A stretch of 46,745 nucleotides of DNA from an uncultured bacterium (GTDB lineage: Bacteria > Verrucomicrobiota > Lentisphaeria > Victivallales > Victivallaceae). A program made the position numbers and the translations under genes. Below, piece by piece: positions 32,848 to 42,280 of this stretch (the stretch's first letter is position 1; each line of letters starts with the position of its first letter). The DNA lies in NCBI GenBank assembly GCA_949297015.1, contig CASFRF010000034.1:1-46745 (forward strand), given 5' to 3'. The notes under the pieces were generated by a model, which was not told where the DNA came from, did no database searches, and worked only from the letters and a program-made list of their open reading frames with translations.

Positions 32848-35800
32848 TTACTCCGCCAGCTTGAATTCGGTCCAGCGATCCGGATTGAGCTCCGCCTCCA
32901 GCGGCATGTCACTGACCAGATTGGTATCCGGATTGGAATAGTAGATCCGGGCGGTGTTGATGGTTCCAGCCTCATCCGAGAGGATGAAGCCGGCATCGCC
33001 GCGCATCTTCATTCCCGGCGTGACCTTGATTCCGAGGCTGCTCCAGGGAATCTCGGCTTCGACGGTGTAGCTGCCGGAGTTTTTGCCGACCTTGATCTTC
33101 GCCTCGGGCAGCTGACAGACCTGATCGAACTCGACCACGCCCACCGGCGACTGATAGCGACGCGCCTGCTCTTTGGCATTCGGCGCGACCTTCTTCATCA
33201 GCACCGCCACCGGCTTGCCCTGGAACGGGGCGATCACCACCCGCAGGTCGTCGGCCACCGCTTGGCGCTTGGCGTTCGCGTTCGGGCTCAGCTGAATATC
33301 GACCGCGTCGCCGGTCTTGAACAGCCGGGTGAAGTCCTCGCCGCCGTTCTTCCAGGGCGAGGGATCGCGCACCACAAAGCGGGCGAACAGCGCCTGATCG
33401 TTGTAGGCCAGACGGCACTCGCCGGTCACCGGCTGCCCCTCGGTCTCCAGTCGCATGGCCTTGAGCGCGTTCCAGCCCCGGCCATCGGGCAACTTCGCCA
33501 CCCGGGCGATGGTGTAGGGCTCGGCCTTGGCCGCGGCGATGTTGCGTTCGGCATTGGCCCGGTCGGCGGCGATCAGCTCTTCGTTGGTCACCGTGATCGA
33601 GGGTGCGTTGAAGCGGCGGATATTTTCCAACCCCTTCACCTGCAGGATCATCGAGGCCTGGCGCGCCAGTCCGCAGGTCATCCGGACCACGCCGTCATCC
33701 TGACGCCCGATCCAGCCGTTGAACGGTTCCGCGCCCATGCTGAACAGTTCCATCGGCATGCCGCGGAGCTGCTCCTCGCTGTTGGGCAGACTCATGCCGG
33801 GCAAGCGGCCGTCCTGGAACATGGTGCCGATATAGATGCCGTCGGTGGTCATGTAGAAATCCTGACCGAGGTTGCCGCGCATCATGAACACATTGCCCGC
33901 CTCGCCGCAGCCGGGGATCACCCCGACCACCTTGAGCGGTCCGATCAGCAGCCCCGGTTTGGGCATGGTCGCCCGATGCGAGCCGTGCACCTGATGATAC
34001 GGACTCGGATAACTCCACTGGATTTCTCCGGTGTTCTTGTCCATGCCGACCACATTGACCTGACGATTCTGGTTGGCGAAGGCCACCACCGTGTTCTCAC
34101 CGGGCACCGGGACCGCCTCGTTGATCGAGAGATCCGCCACCTTTTCCAGCGTTTTTCCGCTGTAGCGCGGCGCGCCGTCCGGACCGAAGCCGATCGGCGT
34201 GTACTTCCACGCGGTCTGATCGCGGTCTCCGGCATAGAACGAGAGATCCTCCGGATCCATGCGCTGCCCCCAGCCGGCCAGCATCGGCAACGGCAGCTCT
34301 CCGCGCTGCTTGGCCGTGGTCTTCTTCTTGGCCGGATAGATTTCGCACTCTTCAAGCTGGACCACGCTGTCGCGATTGAGATCGTTCCAGATCACGCAGT
34401 CGAACTCGTTGAACCGGCTCCAGTCGCCCTTGTTGACCTGAAGCACCGCGCCGGACCGGTCGAGCTCACCGGCCAGCCGGCCGATGGTGGTGATGGCCGA
34501 AACCGGCCGCCAGGCATCCTTCTCCTTCATCAGAATCAGGAACCCGGCCCAGTCCCGATAGGGCGGCAGGAAGTAGTAGTCGCGCTCGCGGCCGGAGGCC
34601 TTGCTGGTGAACACATGCCCCTGCGCATGTTCCGCCCCCATCCGATAAACCGACTGCTGATCGGCGGGCGGATTCAGCGCCACACCGGCCATCTTCCAGG
34701 TCCGCTGCTGATGATCGAGCACCATCTCGTTGGCGCCCTCGTAGGCGAATTTCGAGTTGTTGTCGTGCAGCAGGGTACCGGTCCCGGCATAGCCGGTGTT
34801 GCCGATGTAGTCGCGATCCAGTTTCCCGTCCGGCTTCCAGACCGAAACCCGGCGCGGGAAATAGCTGTATTCGGTGGTCCAGATCCGGCCGTCGGCGCCG
34901 ACCGCCACGCTGGACATATCGCGCATGCCCTCGGGGTTGAACACGCCCTGCGAGGCGCGTCCGCCCTTGACGCCGAAGCGCTTGAGCAGTTTCCCCTGCG
35001 GATTGTAGAGCTTGATCTGCTGATCGGCTCCGCGGTCGGCAATCGCCAGATTGCCCTGCGCATCGAGCGCCAGCCCGGCGGGGATTTCCACCACCGGATC
35101 CAGCGCCACTACCGTGCTCGCGCCGTTGGTGGTGTCCAGTTTGGTCAGTTTTCCGGAAGAGAAGTAGTAGACATAGCGATCATCGAAGGCCAGCGGCGTG
35201 AACTTCTTGATCTTGCCCTCCCGCGGCGGCAGCGTCAGGCTGTCGACCCGGGCCGGAAACTCCTTGAGTTTGGTCGCATTCTCACCGTCGATCAACAGCA
35301 GCCGGTCGGCCTGCGCCGCGATCAGGTTCCGGGAGCCGGCGGCGAGCGCCAGAACTTCGGCGGGCTTCTCCTCGTTCAGGATCAGCCGGAAGGGATAGGA
35401 GAACGGCAGTTCCTTGCCGTCGCGGACGAAGGGCGCATACTTGCCGGTAGCGGCCTTCAGCCGGATCAGCTCCTGCTCCTTGGTATCCCAGGCGTTCGGA
35501 ATGCTGTAGACGTACTTGTCGTTGGCGGCGAGCGCGGTCATTCCCCGCTTCTCGCTCCAGATTTTCCGGCCGTCGGGGCCCAGCGCCCAGATGCCGTAGC
35601 CGCCCTCGACAAAGCCGCAGGCCACCACCATGTTCTTTCCGGAACGGGCCAGCGCCTCGGGCAGCGAGTGGTCGGCACCCCAGCCGCCGCGTCCGTCGGC
35701 GGTGTCCCAGGGGGGAGTTCCGGGGTTGTAGAAGCACATCTCATACTCGGCTCCGAGACCGTTCTGGGTCACGCCGCGCACCCGGTAGGTGCCCGGTTTC

Positions 35801-36876
35801 GCCAGTTTCTTGGAGTCGGTCAACCCGTCCCACATCACCTCGACCAGACGCTTGCCGTCCTTTTCCGAGACCGTATAGTCGGCGGCCGGGAACTCACCGG
35901 CGAGGTTGCGCACCCGGTTGCCGTCCTGATCCTCGATCACCAGCGAGAAGTAGGTCGCGTCGGCCGGGATGGTCGCCCGCACCGGAATCGTCCCCTGCAG
36001 CTTGGCGCCACCGGCCACATAGTCGCGCACCGCCACCGGTCCAGCCACCAGCGCCAGATCGCCCCAGGCGTCCTTGGCGCTCCAGAAGAACTCCCGCGAG
36101 GTCTTCCCGGGCTGCAAATTGTCGGCATAGCGGTGAATCGGCCAGGTCCGACCGGTGGGATCGCCCCACATGAATTCGACGCCCATCTGGATCTTGTCGC
36201 CGGCCTTCATCTTGACATCCTTGCGCAGCAACACCTTCCATGGAATCTTCAGTTCCTGGATAAAGCCGTCGCCGTCCGGCAGCTTCTTATAGGCCGACTC
36301 CACGCCCTGCTCCAGAACCGTGGACCCCTTTTTGCCCTTCATCAGCACGGAGGTCACGCCGGCCACCTTGTCGCCGCGCAGATCGTTCCAGTAGGCGATG
36401 TCGAAATTCGGGCGATCCTCGCCCTGACACCACGCCGTCACCCAGGCGATGGTTTCCGCGGTCCGGATCCGCAGCTGGATCGCATCCGCCACCCAGCCGC
36501 GGGTGGGGTCGAAATCGGGATCGATGGCGCTGTTCAGCGGCATCGGGTCCTTCCAGTAAAAGGACAAATAGAGATTGTCCGGATCCCACATCGCGGCGGT
36601 CTTGACCGAAAACCGATCCCGCACCGCGGTGTCGGCAAAACTCCAGATCTGTCCGGAAAGATCCCACTCGCCCAGTTCGCCGTCGACCTTGACCGCGCCC
36701 TTGGCCGGGACCGCAAAAATTCCCTCGTTCTGGGTCTGGCGCCCAATCATGTTCCGGGCGCCGTCTCCCGCGGTTTCCGGGCTTTTCTCATCGGTGCCCG
36801 GGGCGGTACAGCCGGAGAACAGCAGCGCCGCGGCGCCGAGCCCCCCTAACCATGGCGTCAACAGATGTTTTCTCAT
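32848..36876 (-). CDS. giant lipoprotein: CBM9/DOMON-like, FlgD-like, beta-propeller, CBM9-like
   Basis: 1342-residue exported protein of unknown function. The N-terminus MRKHLLTPWLGG...LLFSGC (Cys23) is a lipoprotein signal with a slightly unusual Phe at -3. Order of modules: a CBM9/DOMON-like beta-sandwich (about 45-250, VKVDGELGEWD and VADAIQLRIRT), a FlgD-Ig-like module (FSLVIEDQDGNRVRNLAGE ... VEVMWDGLTDSKKLAKPGTYRV), and a long NHL/quinoprotein-type propeller. The propeller has an EF-hand-like insert (NDLNRDSVVQLEECE, about 825-845) and a VHGSH/MTTDGIYIGTMFQDGR segment. A C-terminal CBM9/DOMON-like module (SPWKNGGEDFTRLFKTGD) ends the protein. Last gene of the minus operon, 5 bases after its neighbour's stop. 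The start could also be the TTG at 36885; ATG 36876 has GGAGG about 11 bases away. Probably attached to the outer membrane and glycan-binding (inferred). Confidence 0.7.
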   Translation of the reverse strand: MRKHLLTPWLGGLGAAALLFSGCTAPGTDEKSPETAGDGARNMIGRQTQNEGIFAVPAKGAVKVDGELGEWDLSGQIWSFADTAVRDRFSVKTAAMWDPDNLYLSFYWKDPMPLNSAIDPDFDPTRGWVADAIQLRIRTAETIAWVTAWCQGEDRPNFDIAYWNDLRGDKVAGVTSVLMKGKKGSTVLEQGVESAYKKLPDGDGFIQELKIPWKVLLRKDVKMKAGDKIQMGVEFMWGDPTGRTWPIHRYADNLQPGKTSREFFWSAKDAWGDLALVAGPVAVRDYVAGGAKLQGTIPVRATIPADATYFSLVIEDQDGNRVRNLAGEFPAADYTVSEKDGKRLVEVMWDGLTDSKKLAKPGTYRVRGVTQNGLGAEYEMCFYNPGTPPWDTADGRGGWGADHSLPEALARSGKNMVVACGFVEGGYGIWALGPDGRKIWSEKRGMTALAANDKYVYSIPNAWDTKEQELIRLKAATGKYAPFVRDGKELPFSYPFRLILNEEKPAEVLALAAGSRNLIAAQADRLLLIDGENATKLKEFPARVDSLTLPPREGKIKKFTPLAFDDRYVYYFSSGKLTKLDTTNGASTVVALDPVVEIPAGLALDAQGNLAIADRGADQQIKLYNPQGKLLKRFGVKGGRASQGVFNPEGMRDMSSVAVGADGRIWTTEYSYFPRRVSVWKPDGKLDRDYIGNTGYAGTGTLLHDNNSKFAYEGANEMVLDHQQRTWKMAGVALNPPADQQSVYRMGAEHAQGHVFTSKASGRERDYYFLPPYRDWAGFLILMKEKDAWRPVSAITTIGRLAGELDRSGAVLQVNKGDWSRFNEFDCVIWNDLNRDSVVQLEECEIYPAKKKTTAKQRGELPLPMLAGWGQRMDPEDLSFYAGDRDQTAWKYTPIGFGPDGAPRYSGKTLEKVADLSINEAVPVPGENTVVAFANQNRQVNVVGMDKNTGEIQWSYPSPYHQVHGSHRATMPKPGLLIGPLKVVGVIPGCGEAGNVFMMRGNLGQDFYMTTDGIYIGTMFQDGRLPGMSLPNSEEQLRGMPMELFSMGAEPFNGWIGRQDDGVVRMTCGLARQASMILQVKGLENIRRFNAPSITVTNEELIAADRANAERNIAAAKAEPYTIARVAKLPDGRGWNALKAMRLETEGQPVTGECRLAYNDQALFARFVVRDPSPWKNGGEDFTRLFKTGDAVDIQLSPNANAKRQAVADDLRVVIAPFQGKPVAVLMKKVAPNAKEQARRYQSPVGVVEFDQVCQLPEAKIKVGKNSGSYTVEAEIPWSSLGIKVTPGMKMRGDAGFILSDEAGTINTARIYYSNPDTNLVSDMPLEAELNPDRWTEFKLAE

Positions 36877-36881
36877 TCCAC

Positions 36882-38588
36882 TCAATCCTCCAGTTTGAGT
36901 TTTAAGAGCCGCTGCGCCGGGATCTCGTAGACCACAACGAAGGGGCCGTTGAATGCGGCGTGACCGGGTTGATTCACTCCGGCCTCCGCCAACTTCGACT
37001 TGCTTTTGCCGTCATAGACGGCGACCCGGTTGTTTTCCCGGTCGGAGACCAGCAGTCGGCCGTTGCTGGCCGCCAGCTTCAGCTCCGGTCCGAACGAATC
37101 GCTCCAGCGGGCGCTCTCCTTCCAGTTCTGCCCGTCGCGGCCGAAAAAGATCACCTGGCCATCCGCCGCAGCGACCAGCGTCTCCGGGTCGAGCATGGCA
37201 CAGGAGGTGTAGGTTTTGACCGGGCGGCTGGTCTGGAGTTGAATCTCGCCCAGATTTTTGCGCCAGTTGTTGCGCCGGTCGGTCGGCGCCACTTCGTGCA
37301 GCAGCGCCTGTCCGTCGCTCCCGAGCGTCAGCAGCACGTTCCGGTTGTTTTGCCGGTACGCGGCCACTCCGACCACCTCCCGGGGCAGCTTCATCTCCCG
37401 GAACCCGTTGGCGTACAGCTCCTGTTCCGCCAGCTTGCCGGTGACCAGAAAATTCTGCCCGTGCCGGGTGGCGAGCATTACCACCGTATCGGGATCGACA
37501 TAGGCCGCACTGACCGGGGTCGGGGCGTTCCAGACCAGACTCAACCAGGCCGGAGCCAGCGCCTCGTCCTCCCAGTTCCAGATATTGCGCTCGGCAAAAA
37601 TCCGACCCTTGGAGTCGACCGCCAGCGTTCCCGGCGTGGGCAAGCCGCCGATCCGACGCACCAGTTTGAGCTGCTTGAGCTCCGGGCGCCACTCCGCCAG
37701 CTGAATCACGCCGCGCAGGCCGCTGATGGCGTAGAGTCCGGGACGGATTTCGGCCATGCCCCGGCCGCTTTCAATCTCGTAATTGCACGGAACATAGCCG
37801 ATGAAGTGGCCGGAGGCACCCCCCTGCACCACACCGGGGGCCGGTTCAAAGTCGGCGTCAAAGCGCTTGATCGTGCCGTGTCCGGCGGAGCCGAACCAGT
37901 ATTTTCCCAGCGCCTGCGCCCGGTTCACGCCCGCCTCGCGCCGACCGATGAAGGTTTTGGGCCACTCATCGTTCCGGAGTTCCTTCCCGTTCTCCAACCG
38001 GCTGGCGGTCTTGCCGTCAACCAGATAGAACTTGCCGTCCGGCCCCCAGTCCATGCCGCTGATCCGGGGGTTGTCGGTCTTCCCGAAGAGTTCGGTTTTG
38101 CCGCTGGCCGGATCCAGCAGCCAGAGTTGCCGATCCTTGCCCAGCACCGCCAGTTTGCCGCCCCGCGCCGAGCCGGAAAGTACGGAGAACTCGCCCGTGA
38201 CTCCCGGAATTTTTTCCGCCACGGTTTTATCCGGCGCCCCCACCTTCAGGCGATGGAGCTGCCCCCGCAGCAGCAGCACCAGATAGTCGCCGCAACGCAC
38301 CATCCGATCGAGATGATCGGTCTGAGTCGGCAGCTGATAGGTGGCAACCAGCCGCCCGTCCAGCCGGTAGGCGTTCAACACACCGGAACCGGCCCGCTCG
38401 TAAAGGATTCCCGACTCGGGATCGAAAGCCACTCCGAGCGCGTTCACCTTGAGGGCGTCCGGGCCGTACAGCACCGGCTGCTCCACGGTTCCGGAGTTGG
38501 CCTGAATTCCCTCCAATCGGAGCGTCGCCGCCCCCGCTCCGGCACCGGCCAGCGCCAGCGCCAGAAGCATCCATTGCTTTCCCGTCAT
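36882..38588 (-). CDS. secreted beta-propeller protein (568 aa)
   Basis: Exported protein made almost wholly of propeller-type repeats. The N-terminus MTGKQWMLLALALAGAGAGA is a Sec signal peptide. Repeated patterns include LGVAFDPESGILYERAGSGVL, SGMDWGPDGKFYLVDG, GTLAVDSKGRIFAERN and LAASNGRLLVSDRENNRVAVYDG, which resemble NHL or gluconolactonase-like blades. No catalytic residues can be assigned. It lacks the FlgD-like, EF-hand-like and CBM9-like modules of its two neighbours. ATG 38588 overlaps the upstream stop as ATGA; an alternative ATG at 38594 leaves almost no spacer after GGGGA. As the middle gene of the three it may be a partner or soluble subunit. Confidence 0.7.
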   Translation of the reverse strand: MTGKQWMLLALALAGAGAGAATLRLEGIQANSGTVEQPVLYGPDALKVNALGVAFDPESGILYERAGSGVLNAYRLDGRLVATYQLPTQTDHLDRMVRCGDYLVLLLRGQLHRLKVGAPDKTVAEKIPGVTGEFSVLSGSARGGKLAVLGKDRQLWLLDPASGKTELFGKTDNPRISGMDWGPDGKFYLVDGKTASRLENGKELRNDEWPKTFIGRREAGVNRAQALGKYWFGSAGHGTIKRFDADFEPAPGVVQGGASGHFIGYVPCNYEIESGRGMAEIRPGLYAISGLRGVIQLAEWRPELKQLKLVRRIGGLPTPGTLAVDSKGRIFAERNIWNWEDEALAPAWLSLVWNAPTPVSAAYVDPDTVVMLATRHGQNFLVTGKLAEQELYANGFREMKLPREVVGVAAYRQNNRNVLLTLGSDGQALLHEVAPTDRRNNWRKNLGEIQLQTSRPVKTYTSCAMLDPETLVAAADGQVIFFGRDGQNWKESARWSDSFGPELKLAASNGRLLVSDRENNRVAVYDGKSKSKLAEAGVNQPGHAAFNGPFVVVYEIPAQRLLKLKLED

Positions 38589-41500
38589 TTCCATTCCCCG
38601 AACTTGATTTCACCCCACTTGTCCGGGGACAGCATGGTCTCACCCGGGACATCGTTGACCAGACCGGTCGCCTTGTTCGACCAGTAGAACCGCGACAGAT
38701 TGATCGTTCCCTGACGATCGCCGTAGACCACGCCGAAGTCGCCGCGGAAGGTCTTTCCGGCCGGATCGGTCAATCCCAGATCGCTCAGCGGAATCGTCGC
38801 ATCCAGCCGGTAGAAGTCGCCGCCACGCTGAATGCTGACTTTGACGTTCTCCAGTTTGCGGACGTCGTCGACCTTCTCGCTGCGCCAGGGACTGGCGAAC
38901 TCCACCGGATTGGCCCCGGCCGCATCCTTGAGCCGGTAGCGATAGAGCACCGCCAGCGGTTTTCCTTCAAACGGTGCGATCGACAGCCGGATGTCGCCGT
39001 AGGTCGCAGTCTTGCGATCGCTCTTGGCCGCCGGATCGGTGCCGAGCTGGAAGTCCACGGTATCGCCGGTCTTGAACAGCCGGGTCCAGTCCCGACCGTT
39101 GTTCACCCACGGCGAAGTGTCGGTCACCTGATAGCTCAGATAGAGGTTGGCCTGGTCGTACAGCGCCCGCACCTGAATGCTCCAGCGGTCGCTCGACCAC
39201 TCGGCCACCGGGGCGACCTGCCCCCAGTTGATGTTCTTCTTGTCGGTCTTGGGCGGGATCACCGCCAGTTTCACACCGTCGGACTGCTCGGCGGCGGCCG
39301 CTTCGCGCGCCGCGCTCTCGATCATCTCCGGCGTGACCTTGAAGGTCCCGGCGGCACGCTTGACCTGATCCAGTCCGCTCAGGTGATAGATCCGGTAGCC
39401 GCTGGTTCCGGCGGTCAGCACATAACGCTTGTTGACCGCATCGTACTCGAAGTTGCCGCCGAAGGGCTCGCCGCCGACCAGACCCGGTCCGACCACCTCG
39501 GCCACCCGGCAGTCGGGGAACATCTCATCGACGTACATGCCGTCGGTGGTCATCAGGAACAGCCGCCCGTGGTTGCCGATCCAGATCATCACATCCCCCT
39601 CCTTATCCAGCGGCGCACAGCCCAGCGAGAAGAGCAATCCCTGAAACTCTCCCGGCCGCGGCAGCGGCGCATCGTGCGAACCGTGCACATTGGTCCAGCG
39701 GTTCTGGAAGAGCCAGTTCAGCTTGCCGTTCTGATCGAAGCTGAACATGAACGGCGAGGTGTTGGTCACCAGATTCCCGCGGGAGTCGTTGCTCGAGACG
39801 TCGAGAATGGTGCGGCTGCCACGGGGCAGCTCGCTCTTGAGCTCCTTCCCTTCGGCGATCGCCTTGGCCAGCGAATAATTCGGAGCGCCGTGTTGATTGA
39901 AGCCCTCGGGTTTCAGCGTCAGGATCTTCTCGACTCCCTCCGGCGTCCGATATCCCACCACCAGATTCAGATTGTGCAGCCGCATCCCCCAGCCGAAGGA
40001 ACCGAAACGGGAGTTGGCCGGCGTGAACTCGAACTCATCGGCGTCAAAGTCGCCGTTGCCGTTCTTGTCCACCCACAGCACACCGACTTCCCGGCAGGTG
40101 GGATCGGCGTACTTCTGCTCCAGCTTCGCCTTGGGATAGAGTTTTTCAAAGGTATCGGAGTAGGCCGGAATCCGCTTCCACTGCAGCGCGTACAGCAACT
40201 GATGCGCACTGGAGATCAGCGCCAGGTCGCGCAGCGTGCCGTCGGGCATCAGTTCGGAGATGATGGTGGCCTTGCCCTGCCCCAGCAGGAAGGTCCGGCC
40301 GTCCTGATGGACAAACTTGTAGTTGAAGCATTCCGGAATCTTGCCCTTGATATGGCCTTCCGTCTGCTGCAGCACCGAGAGCATTTTCTCGGTTTTGGCC
40401 TGCTGATCGATATCCCAGAGCATCCGGAATCCGACCCAGTGCCGCGGATTTTCCGAATCGAAGCCCGCCGCCGGGCTGCCGTAGGCCGGGGAACCGACCT
40501 TGTCGTAGACCACCTTGCCGCTCTTCAAATCCCATTTGCTCAGGCGTTTGGGGTTGCGCCGATTTTCGGCGATCCACATGGCGCCATCCGGGCCCAGGGT
40601 CACGCCGACCGGATTGACCAGCCGCTCCGGCTGCCAGGCTCCGGCGTAGTTGCCGCCCGGAGTCCCCACCGAACGCTCCAGTTTGCCGTTGCGGCTGTAG
40701 ATCTTGACCGTGTTGTCCGGAGCGCCGGTCAGGAAGAATTTTCCCTGCTTCAGGGCGATGCCGACCGGCTCAAACGGCACTTCAAACAGCGGCGAAACCT
40801 TCTTCCCCGCCGGATCGACCGTGCTGATCTGCTTGCCGCTGACCAGATAGAGCAGTTTGCCGTCGCTGGTCAGGACTTTCGGCGTCGGCACCGGAATGCG
40901 ATCCACCACCTTGCCGGTCTCGACATCGATCTTCATCAGCTCTTCGTTGTCGGCGTTCCCGACATAGAGCGCGCCATCGCACAACGCCGCGCCGCGCAAC
41001 GCAAAATAGCGCTCGCTCTTCTCGGGCTTGGCGCCCTGCCCCTTCGCCGGATTGGGTTTGCCGTTGTGCAGAATCGAGTACTGGGCGCGACTGCCCTTGG
41101 GCGAGACGATATTCCCGGTCTCGACATCGTACACGGTCAGGGTAATGGCCGGATTCTTGCCGCGTCCGGACCAGGCGCCGCCATCGTTGACCACATAGAG
41201 TCGGTTGTCGTCGGCGGCCAGAAACACCTCTTCGATGCCGGCGCCGCCGACCTGCGGATACCCGCGCACGAAGCTGCCGTCGGGATTCAGCGCGACGATG
41301 GCGAAGCCGCCTTCGGTGATGGAGGCGGCGGCAAACACATACTTGGCGTTGTCGGCCAGCGCGGTCATGGTGCCGTGATTCGATCCCCACGGCAGGAAGA
41401 ACTTCTCATGGCCGTTGGCAAACATCATCTGGAACCGGGGCAGAATGCCCGGATGGGACAACGTCCGGAACCGGTATTCGCCCGGAGCCACCAGGTTGCC

Positions 41501-42106
41501 CTGCTCGTCGCGCCCGTCCCAGACAATTTCATGCTTACCGGAGGCGTAATCGATTCCGGAGACCAGATTGCGCAGACGGTTCCCCTCCTGATCCTCGATC
41601 ACCACCGTCAACTTCCCGTCCATCGGCTGTTCGACCGGGATCCGGATCTGTCGTTCGCGATCGGTGACCTGTTCCCGGTACCGGGGATAATCGAACACCT
41701 CCCAGAGCCGGGAATCGGCGGGCAGCCGATTGCCCAGCGCCTGAGCCCGGAAGACCTCGCGCTGTCGCAGCGAACGATCCTTGTTCAGCCAGCCGACCTC
41801 CAGCCCCAGCCGCAACGTGCCGTTGCCGCCGATCTGCTCCGGAGTCACCACCACTTCCGCCGGAAAACTCCGCAGCGGAATCACCACTTTCTTCTCCGCG
41901 GCCACCCCCAGATTGCCGGCCACTCCGGCGTAGGGATTCTCCGCTTCCACCCGGATCCGGTAGTTGGCCCCCTCCTGCTTCACCGCCATTTTCACCTCGG
42001 GCGACAGTCGCTTGGAGAGCACCAGATACTCCGCCGGAGTAAACTCCGCCGCCTGTAACAGCATCATACTCCCGACCAGTCCGGCCGCCAACCAGATTTT
42101 TTTCAT
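38585..42106 (-). CDS. large secreted protein: FlgD-like, beta-propeller, EF-hand-like, CBM9-like
   Basis: 1173-residue first gene of the operon; function unknown. The signal peptide MKKIWLAAGLVGSMMLLQA is cut probably at LQA-A or QAA-E. A beta-rich region of about 130 residues comes next, then a FlgD-Ig-like module (LTVVIEDQEGNRLRNLVSG ... EIVWDGRDEQGNLVAPGEYRF). A long propeller follows with an EF-hand-like loop DKNGNGDFDADEFEF (680-694), then VHGSH and FLMTTDGMYVDEMFPDCR. A C-terminal CBM9/DOMON-like module (SPWVNNGRDWTRLFKTGDTVDFQL) closes it. It is clearly paralogous to the 1342-residue lipoprotein two genes downstream but lacks the extra N-terminal module and lipobox. GGAGG is 6-7 bases before the ATG. 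Possibly a Ca2+-dependent polysaccharide-active or binding protein; this is inference. Confidence 0.72.
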   Translation of the reverse strand: MKKIWLAAGLVGSMMLLQAAEFTPAEYLVLSKRLSPEVKMAVKQEGANYRIRVEAENPYAGVAGNLGVAAEKKVVIPLRSFPAEVVVTPEQIGGNGTLRLGLEVGWLNKDRSLRQREVFRAQALGNRLPADSRLWEVFDYPRYREQVTDRERQIRIPVEQPMDGKLTVVIEDQEGNRLRNLVSGIDYASGKHEIVWDGRDEQGNLVAPGEYRFRTLSHPGILPRFQMMFANGHEKFFLPWGSNHGTMTALADNAKYVFAAASITEGGFAIVALNPDGSFVRGYPQVGGAGIEEVFLAADDNRLYVVNDGGAWSGRGKNPAITLTVYDVETGNIVSPKGSRAQYSILHNGKPNPAKGQGAKPEKSERYFALRGAALCDGALYVGNADNEELMKIDVETGKVVDRIPVPTPKVLTSDGKLLYLVSGKQISTVDPAGKKVSPLFEVPFEPVGIALKQGKFFLTGAPDNTVKIYSRNGKLERSVGTPGGNYAGAWQPERLVNPVGVTLGPDGAMWIAENRRNPKRLSKWDLKSGKVVYDKVGSPAYGSPAAGFDSENPRHWVGFRMLWDIDQQAKTEKMLSVLQQTEGHIKGKIPECFNYKFVHQDGRTFLLGQGKATIISELMPDGTLRDLALISSAHQLLYALQWKRIPAYSDTFEKLYPKAKLEQKYADPTCREVGVLWVDKNGNGDFDADEFEFTPANSRFGSFGWGMRLHNLNLVVGYRTPEGVEKILTLKPEGFNQHGAPNYSLAKAIAEGKELKSELPRGSRTILDVSSNDSRGNLVTNTSPFMFSFDQNGKLNWLFQNRWTNVHGSHDAPLPRPGEFQGLLFSLGCAPLDKEGDVMIWIGNHGRLFLMTTDGMYVDEMFPDCRVAEVVGPGLVGGEPFGGNFEYDAVNKRYVLTAGTSGYRIYHLSGLDQVKRAAGTFKVTPEMIESAAREAAAAEQSDGVKLAVIPPKTDKKNINWGQVAPVAEWSSDRWSIQVRALYDQANLYLSYQVTDTSPWVNNGRDWTRLFKTGDTVDFQLGTDPAAKSDRKTATYGDIRLSIAPFEGKPLAVLYRYRLKDAAGANPVEFASPWRSEKVDDVRKLENVKVSIQRGGDFYRLDATIPLSDLGLTDPAGKTFRGDFGVVYGDRQGTINLSRFYWSNKATGLVNDVPGETMLSPDKWGEIKFGEWK

Positions 42107-42157
42107 CCCACGCCTCCTGAATCTTGAAAAGCAAGCTCGAAAATTACTCTACAGCAA

Positions 42158-42186
42158 AGAATATGCCCCATATAACAAAAAAGCAA
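42158..42186 (-). promoter_or_regulatory. promoter of the secreted propeller operon
   Basis: On the minus strand TTGCTT (42186-42181), a 17-bp spacer and TATTCT (42163-42158), with initiation about 45 bases before the start codon. The word AAAAGCAAG overlaps the -35 (42179-42187) and recurs at 42127-42135 in the leader. Confidence 0.6.
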
Positions 42187-42218
42187 GTCAAAATCGCAAT
42201 TTTTTTACATTTTTTTGG

Positions 42219-42274
42219 AAAAACCGCCGGGCCGACCATCGAGGGGCGACGCCGCCCGAGGATCTCCGGGCGGT
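42219..42274 (-). terminator. possible terminator after the STAS gene
   Basis: GGCGGT (42269-42274) can pair with ACCGCC (42223-42228), and an inner 7-bp hairpin pairs 42252-42258 with 42267-42273. The A run at 42219-42223 gives TTTTT on the minus strand. The large loop makes it less certain. Confidence 0.45.
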
Positions 42275-42280
42275 GAAAAC

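Noticed and set aside
33262..36849. 1195-codon open frame opposite the giant lipoprotein gene
   Set aside because: Same shadow effect; no ribosome-binding site, no motif, low-complexity composition. The minus-strand frame has a lipobox and recognisable modules.
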